The notes under the pieces are model-generated. The model did no database searches. It was not told the DNA's origin and was given only the letters and a program-made list of their open reading frames with translations. A DNA stretch of 64,000 nucleotides from positions 1 through 64,000 of the forward strand of contig DATENU010000017.1 in the NCBI GenBank assembly GCA_035274845.1. Reading direction: 5' to 3'. The stretch comes from Chthoniobacterales bacterium (lineage in GTDB: Bacteria > Verrucomicrobiota > Verrucomicrobiia > Chthoniobacterales > UBA10450). The position numbers were made by a program, and so were the translations under genes. This document shows positions 40,151 through 48,988 of the stretch, piece by piece. Within the stretch, counting starts at the first letter, position 1. Each line of letters opens with the position of its first letter.

Positions 40151-41911
40151 GTGAATCTAAAAAAATTTTTCGCCGAATTGCAGCGGCGAAATGTTTACAG
40201 AGTGGCTGCGGCTTACGGGGTCGTGAGCTGGCTTCTCGTCCAGATTGCCACCCAGGTCTTTCCTTTCTTTGACATTCCGAGCTGGACGATTCGGATGATT
40301 ATTGTCGTCCTCCTCCTTGGGTTTCCGGTCGCGCTGATCATAGCCTGGATCTACGAGCTGACACCCGAGGGACTGCAGCGCACCGACGACGTAGCGTCCG
40401 CGAAAGCGCCGGCGTCGAGCAAGGGACGTAAAATCGATTTCGTCATCATCGGCGTGTTGCTCGCCGTCATCGCCATTTTAGCCTGGCGGCACTTTCACCA
40501 GGGCCGGACGGCTACTAATCCGGATCTGCCCCGGAAGAGCATCGCCATTCTCCCCTTTATCGATCTGAGCCAGACAAAAGATCAGGATTATTTCAGCGAT
40601 GGTATCACGGAGCAGATCATCAACTCTCTCTCTCACATCCGGGGTTTGCTCGTGGTCGCCCGCACCACTGCCTTCTCTTTCAAGAACAAGGAAATGGACG
40701 TGCGAGAGATCGGGCGCCAGCTCCAGGTCGACCACATGCTCGAAGGCAGCGTTAATCGGGGTCCCGATAAAGTGCGCGTGGTGGCGCGACTCATCGATGT
40801 GGCGAACGGATTCAACCTGTGGTCGGAAACGTATTATTCGTCAGAGAAGGATCTCCTGTCGCTGCAGAGCGACGTAGCCGCGAAAGTGGCCAGCGCTCTC
40901 CGTCTCGAGCTGAAGCTGGCCGAGACCACTCAAATGGCCAAGTCTCTGACTCAGGATCCGGAAGCGTATGATTTATATCTGCGCGGACGCTATTTGCTAA
41001 ATAAGCGCACGAACGAATCGACCCAGAAAGGACGCCTGCTTTTCGAACAGGCGGTGGCGAAAGATCCTCGCTTCGCCCTGGGGCACGCGGGAATCGCGGA
41101 TTCCTACATCCTGCTTGGCAAAGCGGGCGCCATCTCGCCTGACGAGGCGTCCAACGCGGCCTGGTCGGAAGTTTCCACCACGCTTGGAATCGACGAGAAC
41201 CTGGCGGAGGGCTACATTTCCCGGGCGACCATCCTGGCCGATTTCGACTGGAACTGGCCGGCAGCGGAGGCCGACTTCCGAAAGGCGCTCACGTTAAACC
41301 CCAACAGCGCGATAGCTCACCATTGGTACGCACGAAATCTTGCGCAGCTGGGCCGTTGGGACGAGGCGCTCAGGGAAAATAGCGCGGCTGAAAAACTCGA
41401 TCCCCTCTCTCCGGTCATTTTGCAATCCCGGGCGAAGATTCTTTTTGCCGCTCGCCGTTACCAGGAAGCGATCGCTTCCTGCCAGAAAGCACTTGGGCTC
41501 GAAGGAAATTTTAGCCAGGCTTTCCAGATCCTGGCGCAGGCTTACGTCCACGACAAACATTATCCGGAGGGTATCGAAGCTGCGAAAAAGTATGTGGAGC
41601 TATCGAATCAAAGCAGCTACACAAAGTTGGAGCTGGCCTACGCTTACGCGCTCGCCGGGAACAAAACGGAGTCCGACCGAATCGTAACCGAAGTCATTTC
41701 CAAGAAGGAGCCGTTCTCGCCCTACGACATGGCCACTATCCGCGGGGTCTGGGGCGACAAGGATGCCGCTTTGGAGTGGCTCGGAAAAGCAATCGACCAG
41801 CGCTCCGTTGATGTCATCTGGATCAGAGTTGATCCGCGCCTTGACCCACTGAGGTCGGACCCGCGTTTTGCCCAAGTCCAGGCCCGCCTGGTGCCACGCC
41901 GTCAACCTTAG
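40151..41911 (+). CDS. TolB-like/TPR membrane protein, copy 1
   Basis: GTG at 40151 gives 586 residues. The N-terminus is FFAELQRRNVYRVAAAYGVV with two close membrane segments (about 18-65), and a third segment is near 95-112. A TolB-N/FlgO-like domain (about 130-270) begins SIAILPFIDLSQTKDQDYFS. TPR repeats follow to about residue 540, and the end DPLRSDPRFAQVQ is a family hallmark. Such proteins probably act as envelope scaffolds or sensors; precise roles are unknown. Two paralogues follow at 43986 and 46129. Confidence 0.82.
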   Translation: MNLKKFFAELQRRNVYRVAAAYGVVSWLLVQIATQVFPFFDIPSWTIRMIIVVLLLGFPVALIIAWIYELTPEGLQRTDDVASAKAPASSKGRKIDFVIIGVLLAVIAILAWRHFHQGRTATNPDLPRKSIAILPFIDLSQTKDQDYFSDGITEQIINSLSHIRGLLVVARTTAFSFKNKEMDVREIGRQLQVDHMLEGSVNRGPDKVRVVARLIDVANGFNLWSETYYSSEKDLLSLQSDVAAKVASALRLELKLAETTQMAKSLTQDPEAYDLYLRGRYLLNKRTNESTQKGRLLFEQAVAKDPRFALGHAGIADSYILLGKAGAISPDEASNAAWSEVSTTLGIDENLAEGYISRATILADFDWNWPAAEADFRKALTLNPNSAIAHHWYARNLAQLGRWDEALRENSAAEKLDPLSPVILQSRAKILFAARRYQEAIASCQKALGLEGNFSQAFQILAQAYVHDKHYPEGIEAAKKYVELSNQSSYTKLELAYAYALAGNKTESDRIVTEVISKKEPFSPYDMATIRGVWGDKDAALEWLGKAIDQRSVDVIWIRVDPRLDPLRSDPRFAQVQARLVPRRQP

Positions 41912-41981
41912 CCGGCACCCAAAAACAAAAAAGCTTGTTCTCTCGCCTAACAAATCCTCTAATCGGGCCGGAGCAAACGAT

Positions 41982-42257
41982 ATGGCAACCTACCAATGTC
42001 CAAACCCCTCCGGGGAGAAATACACGGTTAACACGCTCAACCGAAAACTTAAGAGCGATAGCGCCTTTGCCGCGTTCTTTTCCGCCCAAATGAAGCTGGC
42101 TGTGGCGGGCGATAAGGAGGCCCAGGCCTGTATTGATTCCTATTATGAGCCTGCTGACTCGGAAATGCAGGGTCTTGGGATCCCCTCCTCCGATTGGGCC
42201 GTAATGAGAAAATGCACTGATTCAGGATCACTGCTGGCTCCTACGGCGGGGGAATAG
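41982..42257 (+). CDS. Small protein, paralogue of the next gene; candidate RiPP precursor
   Basis: This 91-residue protein has no signal peptide. The centre (LNRKLKSDSAFAAFFSAQMK) resembles the leader of Nif11-type or nitrile-hydratase-type precursor peptides. The C-terminal part is GLGIPSSDWAVMRKCTDSGS, rich in Ser, Thr and Cys. The neighbouring 107-residue protein shares this pattern, with about a third of aligned positions identical. Both lie directly before a LanKC-like kinase. A role as substrate of that enzyme is inference from position and composition; it could also be an unrelated small regulator. Confidence 0.65.
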   Translation: MATYQCPNPSGEKYTVNTLNRKLKSDSAFAAFFSAQMKLAVAGDKEAQACIDSYYEPADSEMQGLGIPSSDWAVMRKCTDSGSLLAPTAGE

Positions 42258-42303
42258 ACATCCGAGGAAACTACGCAAACGATAATCAACCCACCAGAAA
42301 AAT

Positions 42304-42627
42304 ATGGCCAAGAAAAAGAAGGAAAAACCCACTGCCTTACCTGACATCTGCTCAAATCCGGGGCGCGCGTTAGGCCTCTGGGACCTCATAGCAAAACTTC
42401 AGAGCGACAAAGGTTTCGCCGCAGAGTTCATTGATCTGCTGAAGCTCGCCAATAACAACGAGCAAGACGCTATTGACTGTGTTAACGCCTTACTGGCGCC
42501 CAGCAAGGATGAACTAACAGGTTTGGGCGTACCCCTGTCTCAAGTGGACAGCTTTAGGAAATGCACCGAGTCGGGATTGCTGGTTGCCGCCATAGCCCGA
42601 CAAGGCGCCGAAAAATCCCGCAAGTAA
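42304..42627 (+). CDS. Small protein, paralogue of the previous gene; candidate RiPP precursor
   Basis: This 107-residue protein has a Lys-rich start (MAKKKKEKPTALPD). A leader-like helix region, LIAKLQSDKGFAAEFIDLLK, precedes GLGVPLSQVDSFRKCTESG. The RKCT(D/E)SG motif is shared with the preceding gene. The Ser-x3-Ser-x3-Cys spacing in SQVDSFRKC is near but not equal to the labionin pattern Ser-x2-Ser-x3-Cys. It ends 7 bases before the first possible codon of the LanKC-like frame. Confidence 0.65.
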   Translation: MAKKKKEKPTALPDICSNPGRALGLWDLIAKLQSDKGFAAEFIDLLKLANNNEQDAIDCVNALLAPSKDELTGLGVPLSQVDSFRKCTESGLLVAAIARQGAEKSRK

Positions 42628-42634
42628 GATCGGT

Positions 42635-43945
42635 ATTCCTGTTTCTGAGGTAGCCCGCGAACCATCGCAGCGTTGGCTCGCGCTGATAAGGCACCTGCCG
42701 GTATCCGACGGCGACTGGGCCTATTCGCGGTCGGCGCGGAGAGACGACCCGGCGCAGGGGTGGAAGCTTCACGTCTCAGCCACGATCCTATCGGCCGCGG
42801 AGGTCTTCGCTCGGACCGAGCCGATCCTGCGCGGCAACGATGCGCTCTTTAAGGTGCCCTGCCGGCTGGAGCTGCTCCGATCGCTAAATTCGGGCCTGGG
42901 CGATTTCTCCCAGATTGGGAAATTCCTGACCGTTTATCCGCGTTCCATTGACGAGGCTTTGAAATTGGCTCGCGAACTCCACGGCGCCACCCGTGGGCTA
43001 CCCGGTCCCCCCATTCCGTTCGACGCCCGATACCGCAAGGGTAGCCTGGTCTATTATAGATATGGGGCCTTCCGCAGGCCCGTCGGGGCCCTGGCCGGAT
43101 ATATTCTCGATCCGAAAGGAAAGCGCCATCGAGACAAACGCGCGCCCGGCCGGGCCGTGCCGCGATGGATTCAAGATCCCTTCCAGAAGACGCCGCCGAA
43201 AAGCTCGGCCTGGCGGGGACTAATCAGCCGGCAACTTCTGGTCTTTCGCGCCAAAGCTCAACGTGGCAAAGGAGGCGTTTATGAAGCGCTCGACCTCTCC
43301 GTTTGGCCTGTCCGTGAAGTGATCATCAAAGAAGGCCGGCGTCATGGTGAAACCAACTGGGATGGGAGAGATGGCTACGCGCTCGTCGAGCACGAGGCCC
43401 GGGTCCTGCGCAAGTTGCGCAAAGCAGGGTTACCTGTTCCCGGGATTCTTCGGGAGTTTACCAAGAACGGGAACCGTTACCTTGTGCTCGAGAAAATTAT
43501 TGGACGCCCTCTACTGGCCAACCGACGCCTCCATCCGCCTCGACCTTCTTCCCTTCGCGCCGGGAGGGTTCTGGAGCAGTTGGAGCCAATCCTGTCCAGG
43601 ATGCACGCGACGGGATGGACCTGGCGAGATTGCAAGCCGTCACATATTCTTGTCCATCGAGGATCGGTGCGCTTAATCGATTTCGAGGGTGCGTGCCGAA
43701 TCGATCAAACCGAGTCGCTCCCCTGGGGCTCGCCGGATTATGTTCCCCCCCGTTGCCGCGGAAAATTTTCCCGGCCCGCCGGAACTCTCGAAGATGATTA
43801 CGCTCTGGGCGTCATTGGCTTCCAATTCCTATCCGGGGAATTTCCACCTTCTGGAGGGCGCGCCCGGTCCGCCATATACCGGCGCACAAACTGTCCGAAG
43901 CCGCTGCGGGAGAGAATTGAGCGGCTGTTAAATTCGACGATTTAG
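42635..43945 (+). CDS. Class III lanthipeptide synthetase-like protein without cyclase (N-terminal domain plus kinase)
   Basis: GTG 42854 is the first ordinary start, giving 363 residues. However, the frame upstream encodes conserved family sequence back to about 42635 (QGWKLHVSATILSAAEVF), so translation probably begins at ATT 42635, CTG 42683 or through coupling; no ATG, GTG or TTG occurs in frame there. Residues follow the LanKC N-terminal region (QIGKFLTVYP, SLVYYRYGAF). A protein kinase-like domain comes next, with lysine in EVIIKEG, loop WRDCKPSHILV (the usual Asn is His), and IDFEGA in place of DFG. The C-terminal LanC-type cyclase is absent. LanKC enzymes phosphorylate and dehydrate Ser and Thr in precursor peptides. 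Confidence 0.83.
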   Translation: MPVSEVAREPSQRWLALIRHLPVSDGDWAYSRSARRDDPAQGWKLHVSATILSAAEVFARTEPILRGNDALFKVPCRLELLRSLNSGLGDFSQIGKFLTVYPRSIDEALKLARELHGATRGLPGPPIPFDARYRKGSLVYYRYGAFRRPVGALAGYILDPKGKRHRDKRAPGRAVPRWIQDPFQKTPPKSSAWRGLISRQLLVFRAKAQRGKGGVYEALDLSVWPVREVIIKEGRRHGETNWDGRDGYALVEHEARVLRKLRKAGLPVPGILREFTKNGNRYLVLEKIIGRPLLANRRLHPPRPSSLRAGRVLEQLEPILSRMHATGWTWRDCKPSHILVHRGSVRLIDFEGACRIDQTESLPWGSPDYVPPRCRGKFSRPAGTLEDDYALGVIGFQFLSGEFPPSGGRARSAIYRRTNCPKPLRERIERLLNSTI

Positions 43946-43985
43946 TCGCGCTTTGTAAAGTGACCGCCTGGGAAACCGTCTTAGC

Positions 43986-46028
43986 TTGGCCAACTCATTC
44001 AAGTCTTCACGTCTCTATGGATTCTTTTGCGAACTGCGGCGCCGCAAGGTCTACCGCGTCGCGGCCGGCTATGGCGTGGTGGGCTGGTTCGTCATTCAAA
44101 TCGCGGTCACCGTCCTGCCAGTCCTGACGCTGCCGCTTTGGTTGACGCGGCTCGTTGTCATTCTGGTGCTCGCTGGATTTCCGATCGCGCTCATTCTGGC
44201 CTGGGCCTTCGACATCGGTTCGGACGGAATCGAGGTGACGCCGGAGCCGGCGGCCGGCGAGGCGTGCCCGCCCGCCCTGCCCAGCCGGCGAAGGAACATT
44301 TTCGCCCTGGCCGTAACCGGCCTGATCATTTCGGCGCTCATTGGTTATTTCGTTCTCTCCCGCACTTCTTTCCGAAAGCTGGAGAAGTCGATCGCGGTTT
44401 TGCCTTTCGCGAACTTCAGCACGGACGCCGCGAACGCCTATTTCGCCGATGGAATTCAGGACGACGTGTTGACCAACCTCGCCAAGATCAGCGATTTGAA
44501 AGTGATCTCGCGGACTTCGGTGCTGCCGTATCGCGGGCAGACCCACAACATTCGAGAGATCGGCATGGCGTTGAATGTAGCCACGTTGCTGGAAGGCAGC
44601 GTCCGGCGCGAGGGAAAGCGAGTTCGGATAAATGTCCAGCTCATCGACGCCGTGAACGACCGGCATCTTTGGGCGCAGGTTTACGACCGCGAGCTAACCG
44701 ATGTCTTCGCCATCCAAAGCGAGCTGGCGCAGGAAATTGCCTCCGCCCTCAAAGCCACGCTTGCTCCCGGCGAACAGGAGAGGATCGAACGCAAACCGAC
44801 TCAGAACGGCGACGCCTACCTCCTGTATCTGGAGGCGCACGAAATATTCAACCGGCCGGATCGCCATCATGACGACCTGGCCAGGGCGGAAGAACTTTAC
44901 GAGAAAGCAATCCGGCTCGACCCGACTTTCGCCCTGGCCCAGGCGCGTCTTTCCCATCTGCAAAGCTGGACGTTTTACGCCATCGAACCACTCCCCGTCC
45001 GGGCCGAGAAAGCACGGGCCGCGGCAAGCGAAGCGATCCGCCTGCAGCCCGATCTGGCGGAGAGCCATCTCGCCATGGGTTACGTGCATTATTATGTCGA
45101 CCGCGACTATGACAAAGCCCTGAACGAGCTGGCCCTGGCGCGTCGCGGATTACCCAACGATCCCGGTGTCTTTCGCGCCATGGCCGCAATCCAGCGGCGG
45201 CAGGGAAAATGGGACGAATCCAGCGCCAGCTACGCGAAGGCCGTCTCGCTCGACCCGAAGGATCCGATTCTTCTCGAGAACATGGGCATGAATTACCTGG
45301 CGGTCAGGGATTACGCCAACGCGGCGAAAATATTCGACCGGGCGTTGAAAGCTGCGCCGGACACATTCACGATTCGGGAACTCCGCGCCCGGGTCGATTT
45401 CTATTCCAAAGGCGATTTGAAACCGATCCAGGCCCTGTTGGCGTCCTGGCCTGAAAACATCGATCCGAACGGAACGATCACCCTCGCGCGCTTTAACTAC
45501 AAGATGTACGAGCGCAAGTTCGACGAAGTCATCAGCCTTCTGGAACGCAGCCCGGCGGAAAAATCACGCGGGGAAACGAGCGCGCCTCTTTCGAAGTCAT
45601 TTCTAAAGGCGACCGCTTACGCCGCCATGAAAGACGCAGCGAACGCCAGGGCAAGCTACGAAGAGGCGCGTGAGAAAGCCGAGAAGGCAGTCCAGGAAAG
45701 TCCGGACGATGGTCCTCGCCACGCCTTGTTGGGCCTGATTTACGCCGGGCTCGGCCGTTGCGATGAAGCCCTCGCTGAAGGAAAGCACGCGGTCGAATTA
45801 TTGCCGGAAGGCAAAGACGCCTTCGACGGCCCGATCCTGGTCATCTCTCGGGCCCGGATCAGCATGATGTGCGGCGATTTCGATACCGCGCTCGCCCTTC
45901 TGGATCGATCGCTCCAAACGGCCTCCGGAGTTACCCTGCCGGAGCTGCAATTGGATCCGGTCTGGGATCCGCTCCGGAGCGATCCACGCTTTCCCAAAAT
46001 GCTTGCGAAATTCAGTCGCCCGAAATAG
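43986..46028 (+). CDS. TolB-like/TPR membrane protein, copy 2
   Basis: TTG 43986 gives 680 residues. The N-terminus (LYGFFCELRRRKVYRVAAGY) and two adjacent membrane segments match copy 1, and a third segment is near 105-122. The TolB-like domain begins SIAVLPFANFSTDAANAYFA. TPR repeats with hallmark FALAQARL and RRQGKWDESSASYAKAVSLD fill about 290-640, and the end is DPLRSDPRFPKM. It starts 40 bases after the kinase-like gene, so it may share its transcript. Confidence 0.82.
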   Translation: MANSFKSSRLYGFFCELRRRKVYRVAAGYGVVGWFVIQIAVTVLPVLTLPLWLTRLVVILVLAGFPIALILAWAFDIGSDGIEVTPEPAAGEACPPALPSRRRNIFALAVTGLIISALIGYFVLSRTSFRKLEKSIAVLPFANFSTDAANAYFADGIQDDVLTNLAKISDLKVISRTSVLPYRGQTHNIREIGMALNVATLLEGSVRREGKRVRINVQLIDAVNDRHLWAQVYDRELTDVFAIQSELAQEIASALKATLAPGEQERIERKPTQNGDAYLLYLEAHEIFNRPDRHHDDLARAEELYEKAIRLDPTFALAQARLSHLQSWTFYAIEPLPVRAEKARAAASEAIRLQPDLAESHLAMGYVHYYVDRDYDKALNELALARRGLPNDPGVFRAMAAIQRRQGKWDESSASYAKAVSLDPKDPILLENMGMNYLAVRDYANAAKIFDRALKAAPDTFTIRELRARVDFYSKGDLKPIQALLASWPENIDPNGTITLARFNYKMYERKFDEVISLLERSPAEKSRGETSAPLSKSFLKATAYAAMKDAANARASYEEAREKAEKAVQESPDDGPRHALLGLIYAGLGRCDEALAEGKHAVELLPEGKDAFDGPILVISRARISMMCGDFDTALALLDRSLQTASGVTLPELQLDPVWDPLRSDPRFPKMLAKFSRPK

Positions 46029-46128
46029 GGCGGCGGAAGTCGCTGCCGGCCGCTCCCAACAATTCCACAACGCCAGTCGAACAAATCTTGTCTCAGAGTG
46101 AGCAGAAGTCTGTAATTTAAGCCCAGAG

Positions 46129-48123
46129 ATGAGCGGTTTCTTCGAAGAGATAAAACGACGGAAGGTGTATCGCGTAGCAGTCGCCTATGCGGTCGTCGCC
46201 TGGCTGGTTATCCAGGCGGCGTCGATCGTCTTTCCGGCGTGGGAGCTTCCCGCCTGGGCCCTGCGTCTGACCATTCTCCTGCTGTTAATCGGGTTCCCGA
46301 TCGCGCTCATCCTAGCCTGGGCACTGGAAGTGACCCCGGAGGGAATCCGCGCCACACCGAGCATCCCCATGGCGCCGCGCCGCCGCCGCAATATCGTGGC
46401 CCTCGTTGCGATCGGGGTCATTGTCTCCGCCGCGGCGGGCTTTTTCCTTCTGCCTCGCGCTTCCGCACGCAAAATCGACAAGTCGATCGCCGTCCTCCCA
46501 TTCGAAAACTTCAGCGACGACAAGGAAAACGCTTACTTCGCCGATGGAATCCAGGATGACATCCTGACGAACCTTTCCAAGATCGGGGACCTGAAGGTCA
46601 TCTCGCGCACTTCGGTGATGCCGTACCGCGGCAAGGAAAAGAACGTGAAGGAAATCGGCAAAGCGCTGGGAGTTTCGGCAATTCTGGAGGGAAGCGTCCG
46701 CAAATCCGGCAATCGCGTCCGGGTCAACGTCCAGCTAATCAATGCCGAAAACGACGAACACGTCTGGTCGGAAATTTACGATCGCGATCTCACGGACATG
46801 TTCGCGATCCAGACCGACCTGGCGAAGAAGATTGCCGACGAGCTGCACGCCAAGCTTTCGCCGACCGAGAAAGCGCAGATGACGCGGAAGCCGACCGAGA
46901 ACGGGGAAGCGTACCTGGCGTTCGTCCAGGCGCATAATCTTCAGCGCGAACGGGAGGAACTTCCGAAATTGAAACAGGCGGAGCCGCTTTTCGACCGCGC
47001 GCTTCAGCTCGATCCGAACTTTGCCCTGGCGGCCGCCAGTTACTCCCAGCTTCAAAGCTGGATTTATCACAGCTTCGAGCCGACTGCCGAACGGCGGAAC
47101 CAGGCCCGCACCCTGGCGGAGCGCGCCCTCCGACTCCAGCCCGATCTCGCCGAGGCTCATCTCGCCTTGGGATTCGCCTTCTATTATGGCGAGCGTGATT
47201 ACGATCGCGCTCTGGCCGAATTTGCCATTGCTCAAAAAGGGTTGCCCAACGAGGCCGAAGCCTACCTGGCGATCGGCGCCATCCAGCGGCGCCAGGGCAA
47301 GTGGGACGAATCGAATGCGAACCTGGAAAAAGCGGCCAGCCTGAGCCCAAACGAAACCTGGCCGTTGCAAAACCTGGCTTTGAACTACCAGATGCAGCGA
47401 AAATGGGAGCTGGCGAATAAGACAGTTGATCGCGGTTTGAAGGTGGCGCCCGACTCTTTTGCGCTCTGGTCGATCAAGGCCCAGCTCGAGATTTCGGAAA
47501 AGGGAACGTATGAGATCGCCGAGCGAGGCGCGAAAATGGTCGCGACCAAACCGATGGATGAGCAGACGCGGCTGCACTTCAACATCGGGATTGCGCAAGT
47601 CCGTTTATTGCAGCGCCGGTATGCCGAAGTCGTGCAATTGACCGACAGCATGCGAGACGAGCTGCTTGGGAATGATGTGGAACAGTTGATGGGAAAATAC
47701 GGCACGAGCGGGCTCGCCAAGAAAATGCTGGGCGACGAAGCGGGCGCGCGGGAGGCTCTTCTGAAGGTGAAAGGTTACGCCGAACAATTCGTCGCCGCCG
47801 CGCCGAACGAAGCAAAGCGCCGCACCCGGCTGGCCGAATGCCTGGCGTGGCTCGGCGAAAAGGAAGCGGCCATCGCGGAAGCAAAACGCGCGATCGAGCT
47901 GCTCCCGGAAAGTGTGGATGCTTTCGATGGCCCGGTCTGTACGCAGACGCTGGCGGAGGTCTACATGATCGTCGGCGACTACGATCAAGCGCTGGCGATC
48001 GTCGATGGCTTGTTGTCCCGGCCGTCGGATGCCACGGTGGCGAAACTGAAGGTAAATCCGCTCTGGGACCCGATCCGGAACGATCCTCGTTTCATCGCGC
48101 TGTTGAAGAAGCATGGCGGCTAG
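46129..48123 (+). CDS. TolB-like/TPR membrane protein, copy 3
   Basis: ATG 46129 gives 664 residues. The domain order is the same as in copy 2, with FFEEIKRRKVYRVAVAYAVV, three membrane segments, SIAVLPFENFSDDKENAYFA and a TPR region. Copies 2 and 3 are closer to each other than to copy 1, which lacks part of the TPR region. The end (DPIRNDPRFIALL) overlaps the next gene by 11 bases. Confidence 0.83.
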   Translation: MSGFFEEIKRRKVYRVAVAYAVVAWLVIQAASIVFPAWELPAWALRLTILLLLIGFPIALILAWALEVTPEGIRATPSIPMAPRRRRNIVALVAIGVIVSAAAGFFLLPRASARKIDKSIAVLPFENFSDDKENAYFADGIQDDILTNLSKIGDLKVISRTSVMPYRGKEKNVKEIGKALGVSAILEGSVRKSGNRVRVNVQLINAENDEHVWSEIYDRDLTDMFAIQTDLAKKIADELHAKLSPTEKAQMTRKPTENGEAYLAFVQAHNLQREREELPKLKQAEPLFDRALQLDPNFALAAASYSQLQSWIYHSFEPTAERRNQARTLAERALRLQPDLAEAHLALGFAFYYGERDYDRALAEFAIAQKGLPNEAEAYLAIGAIQRRQGKWDESNANLEKAASLSPNETWPLQNLALNYQMQRKWELANKTVDRGLKVAPDSFALWSIKAQLEISEKGTYEIAERGAKMVATKPMDEQTRLHFNIGIAQVRLLQRRYAEVVQLTDSMRDELLGNDVEQLMGKYGTSGLAKKMLGDEAGAREALLKVKGYAEQFVAAAPNEAKRRTRLAECLAWLGEKEAAIAEAKRAIELLPESVDAFDGPVCTQTLAEVYMIVGDYDQALAIVDGLLSRPSDATVAKLKVNPLWDPIRNDPRFIALLKKHGG

Positions 48124-48880
48124 AATTGCGCTGGTTGCCGCACTTCTGTTCCTGCTGCGCGCCATTTCGGCGGACGCGGCTTGGACGGTCGCTTCATCAG
48201 AAAGTGAACCTGGCACCGCGGCCGGAGTTGAACGCCGCCATATCATTGTCTCCGGCGCGACGGGAGACGAAGCCCGGCTGGAGCTGGCGCTCTTCTCGAG
48301 CAAATCCGCCACTGTCCGCGTGGTCGATAATCCCAGCGGCGACGAACTTGGCTCGGTGGCGAGCCGGTTGCGGGCCCTCGCCGGCGTAAATGGCGGCTAC
48401 TTTGATCCGCAGAACGCTCCCGTCGGACTGGTAATCGGTGATGGTAAAATGATCGCACCATTCCGGAAAGCGAAGCTGTTGAGTGGCGTGCTCGTCGTTA
48501 ACAGGAACCGAGTGGAGCTGATGCGCTCAGCCGAGTATTCGCCGCGGAAAAACACCATAGCGGCATTGCAGTGCGGGCCCTTCCTGGTCGACGGCGGCAC
48601 GCCGGTCGCTGGCTTGAACAATACCAGGCCTGCGAGGCGAACCTTCTTTTTTACCAGCGGATCGGACCGGGCCGGCATCGGGTTCTGCTCCTCGGTGACG
48701 CTGGCCGAAATGGGCGAAATTTTGGCGACGCCACGCCTGGCCGGCGACCTGAAGGTTCAACGCGCCCTCAATTTTGACGGCGGATCCTCGAGCGCGTTCT
48801 GGTTCGCCGGCGAAAAAGGAGTTTTCTCCATCGGCGAGCTAAAGACCGTGCGGAATTTCGTCGTGCTGACGCCGAAGTAG
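48113..48880 (+). CDS. Secreted phosphodiester glycosidase family protein (NAGPA/DUF2233)
   Basis: The 255-residue protein has a signal peptide (about residues 1-22). The family blocks are GVNGGYFDPQNAPVGLVIGD, LQCGPFLVDGG and ALNFDGGSSSAFW. The family includes the mammalian enzyme that uncovers mannose-6-phosphate and bacterial relatives of unknown substrate. It would act on exopolysaccharide or wall sugars in the periplasm. Its start lies inside the end of the previous TPR gene. Confidence 0.88.
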   Translation: MAARIALVAALLFLLRAISADAAWTVASSESEPGTAAGVERRHIIVSGATGDEARLELALFSSKSATVRVVDNPSGDELGSVASRLRALAGVNGGYFDPQNAPVGLVIGDGKMIAPFRKAKLLSGVLVVNRNRVELMRSAEYSPRKNTIAALQCGPFLVDGGTPVAGLNNTRPARRTFFFTSGSDRAGIGFCSSVTLAEMGEILATPRLAGDLKVQRALNFDGGSSSAFWFAGEKGVFSIGELKTVRNFVVLTPK

Positions 48881-48889
48881 TTACAGCTT

Positions 48890-48951
48890 CAAGGAGCGGC
48901 GATTTGAAATCGCCGTTTTTTCGGTCGGCGATTTCAAATCGCCGCTCCTTG
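48890..48951. repeat. Palindromic repeat (GGCGATTTGAAATCGCC family), perfect copy
   Basis: A perfect 26-bp inverted repeat joins 48890-48915 to 48926-48951 around a 10-base T-rich spacer. Each arm contains its own palindrome around GATTTGAAATC, so it can fold in more than one way. It sits between the glycosidase and FAA hydrolase genes. Confidence 0.9.
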
Positions 48952-48988
48952 ACGCGAACCGTTGATCCACGCGAGACTCGCAATTCCC

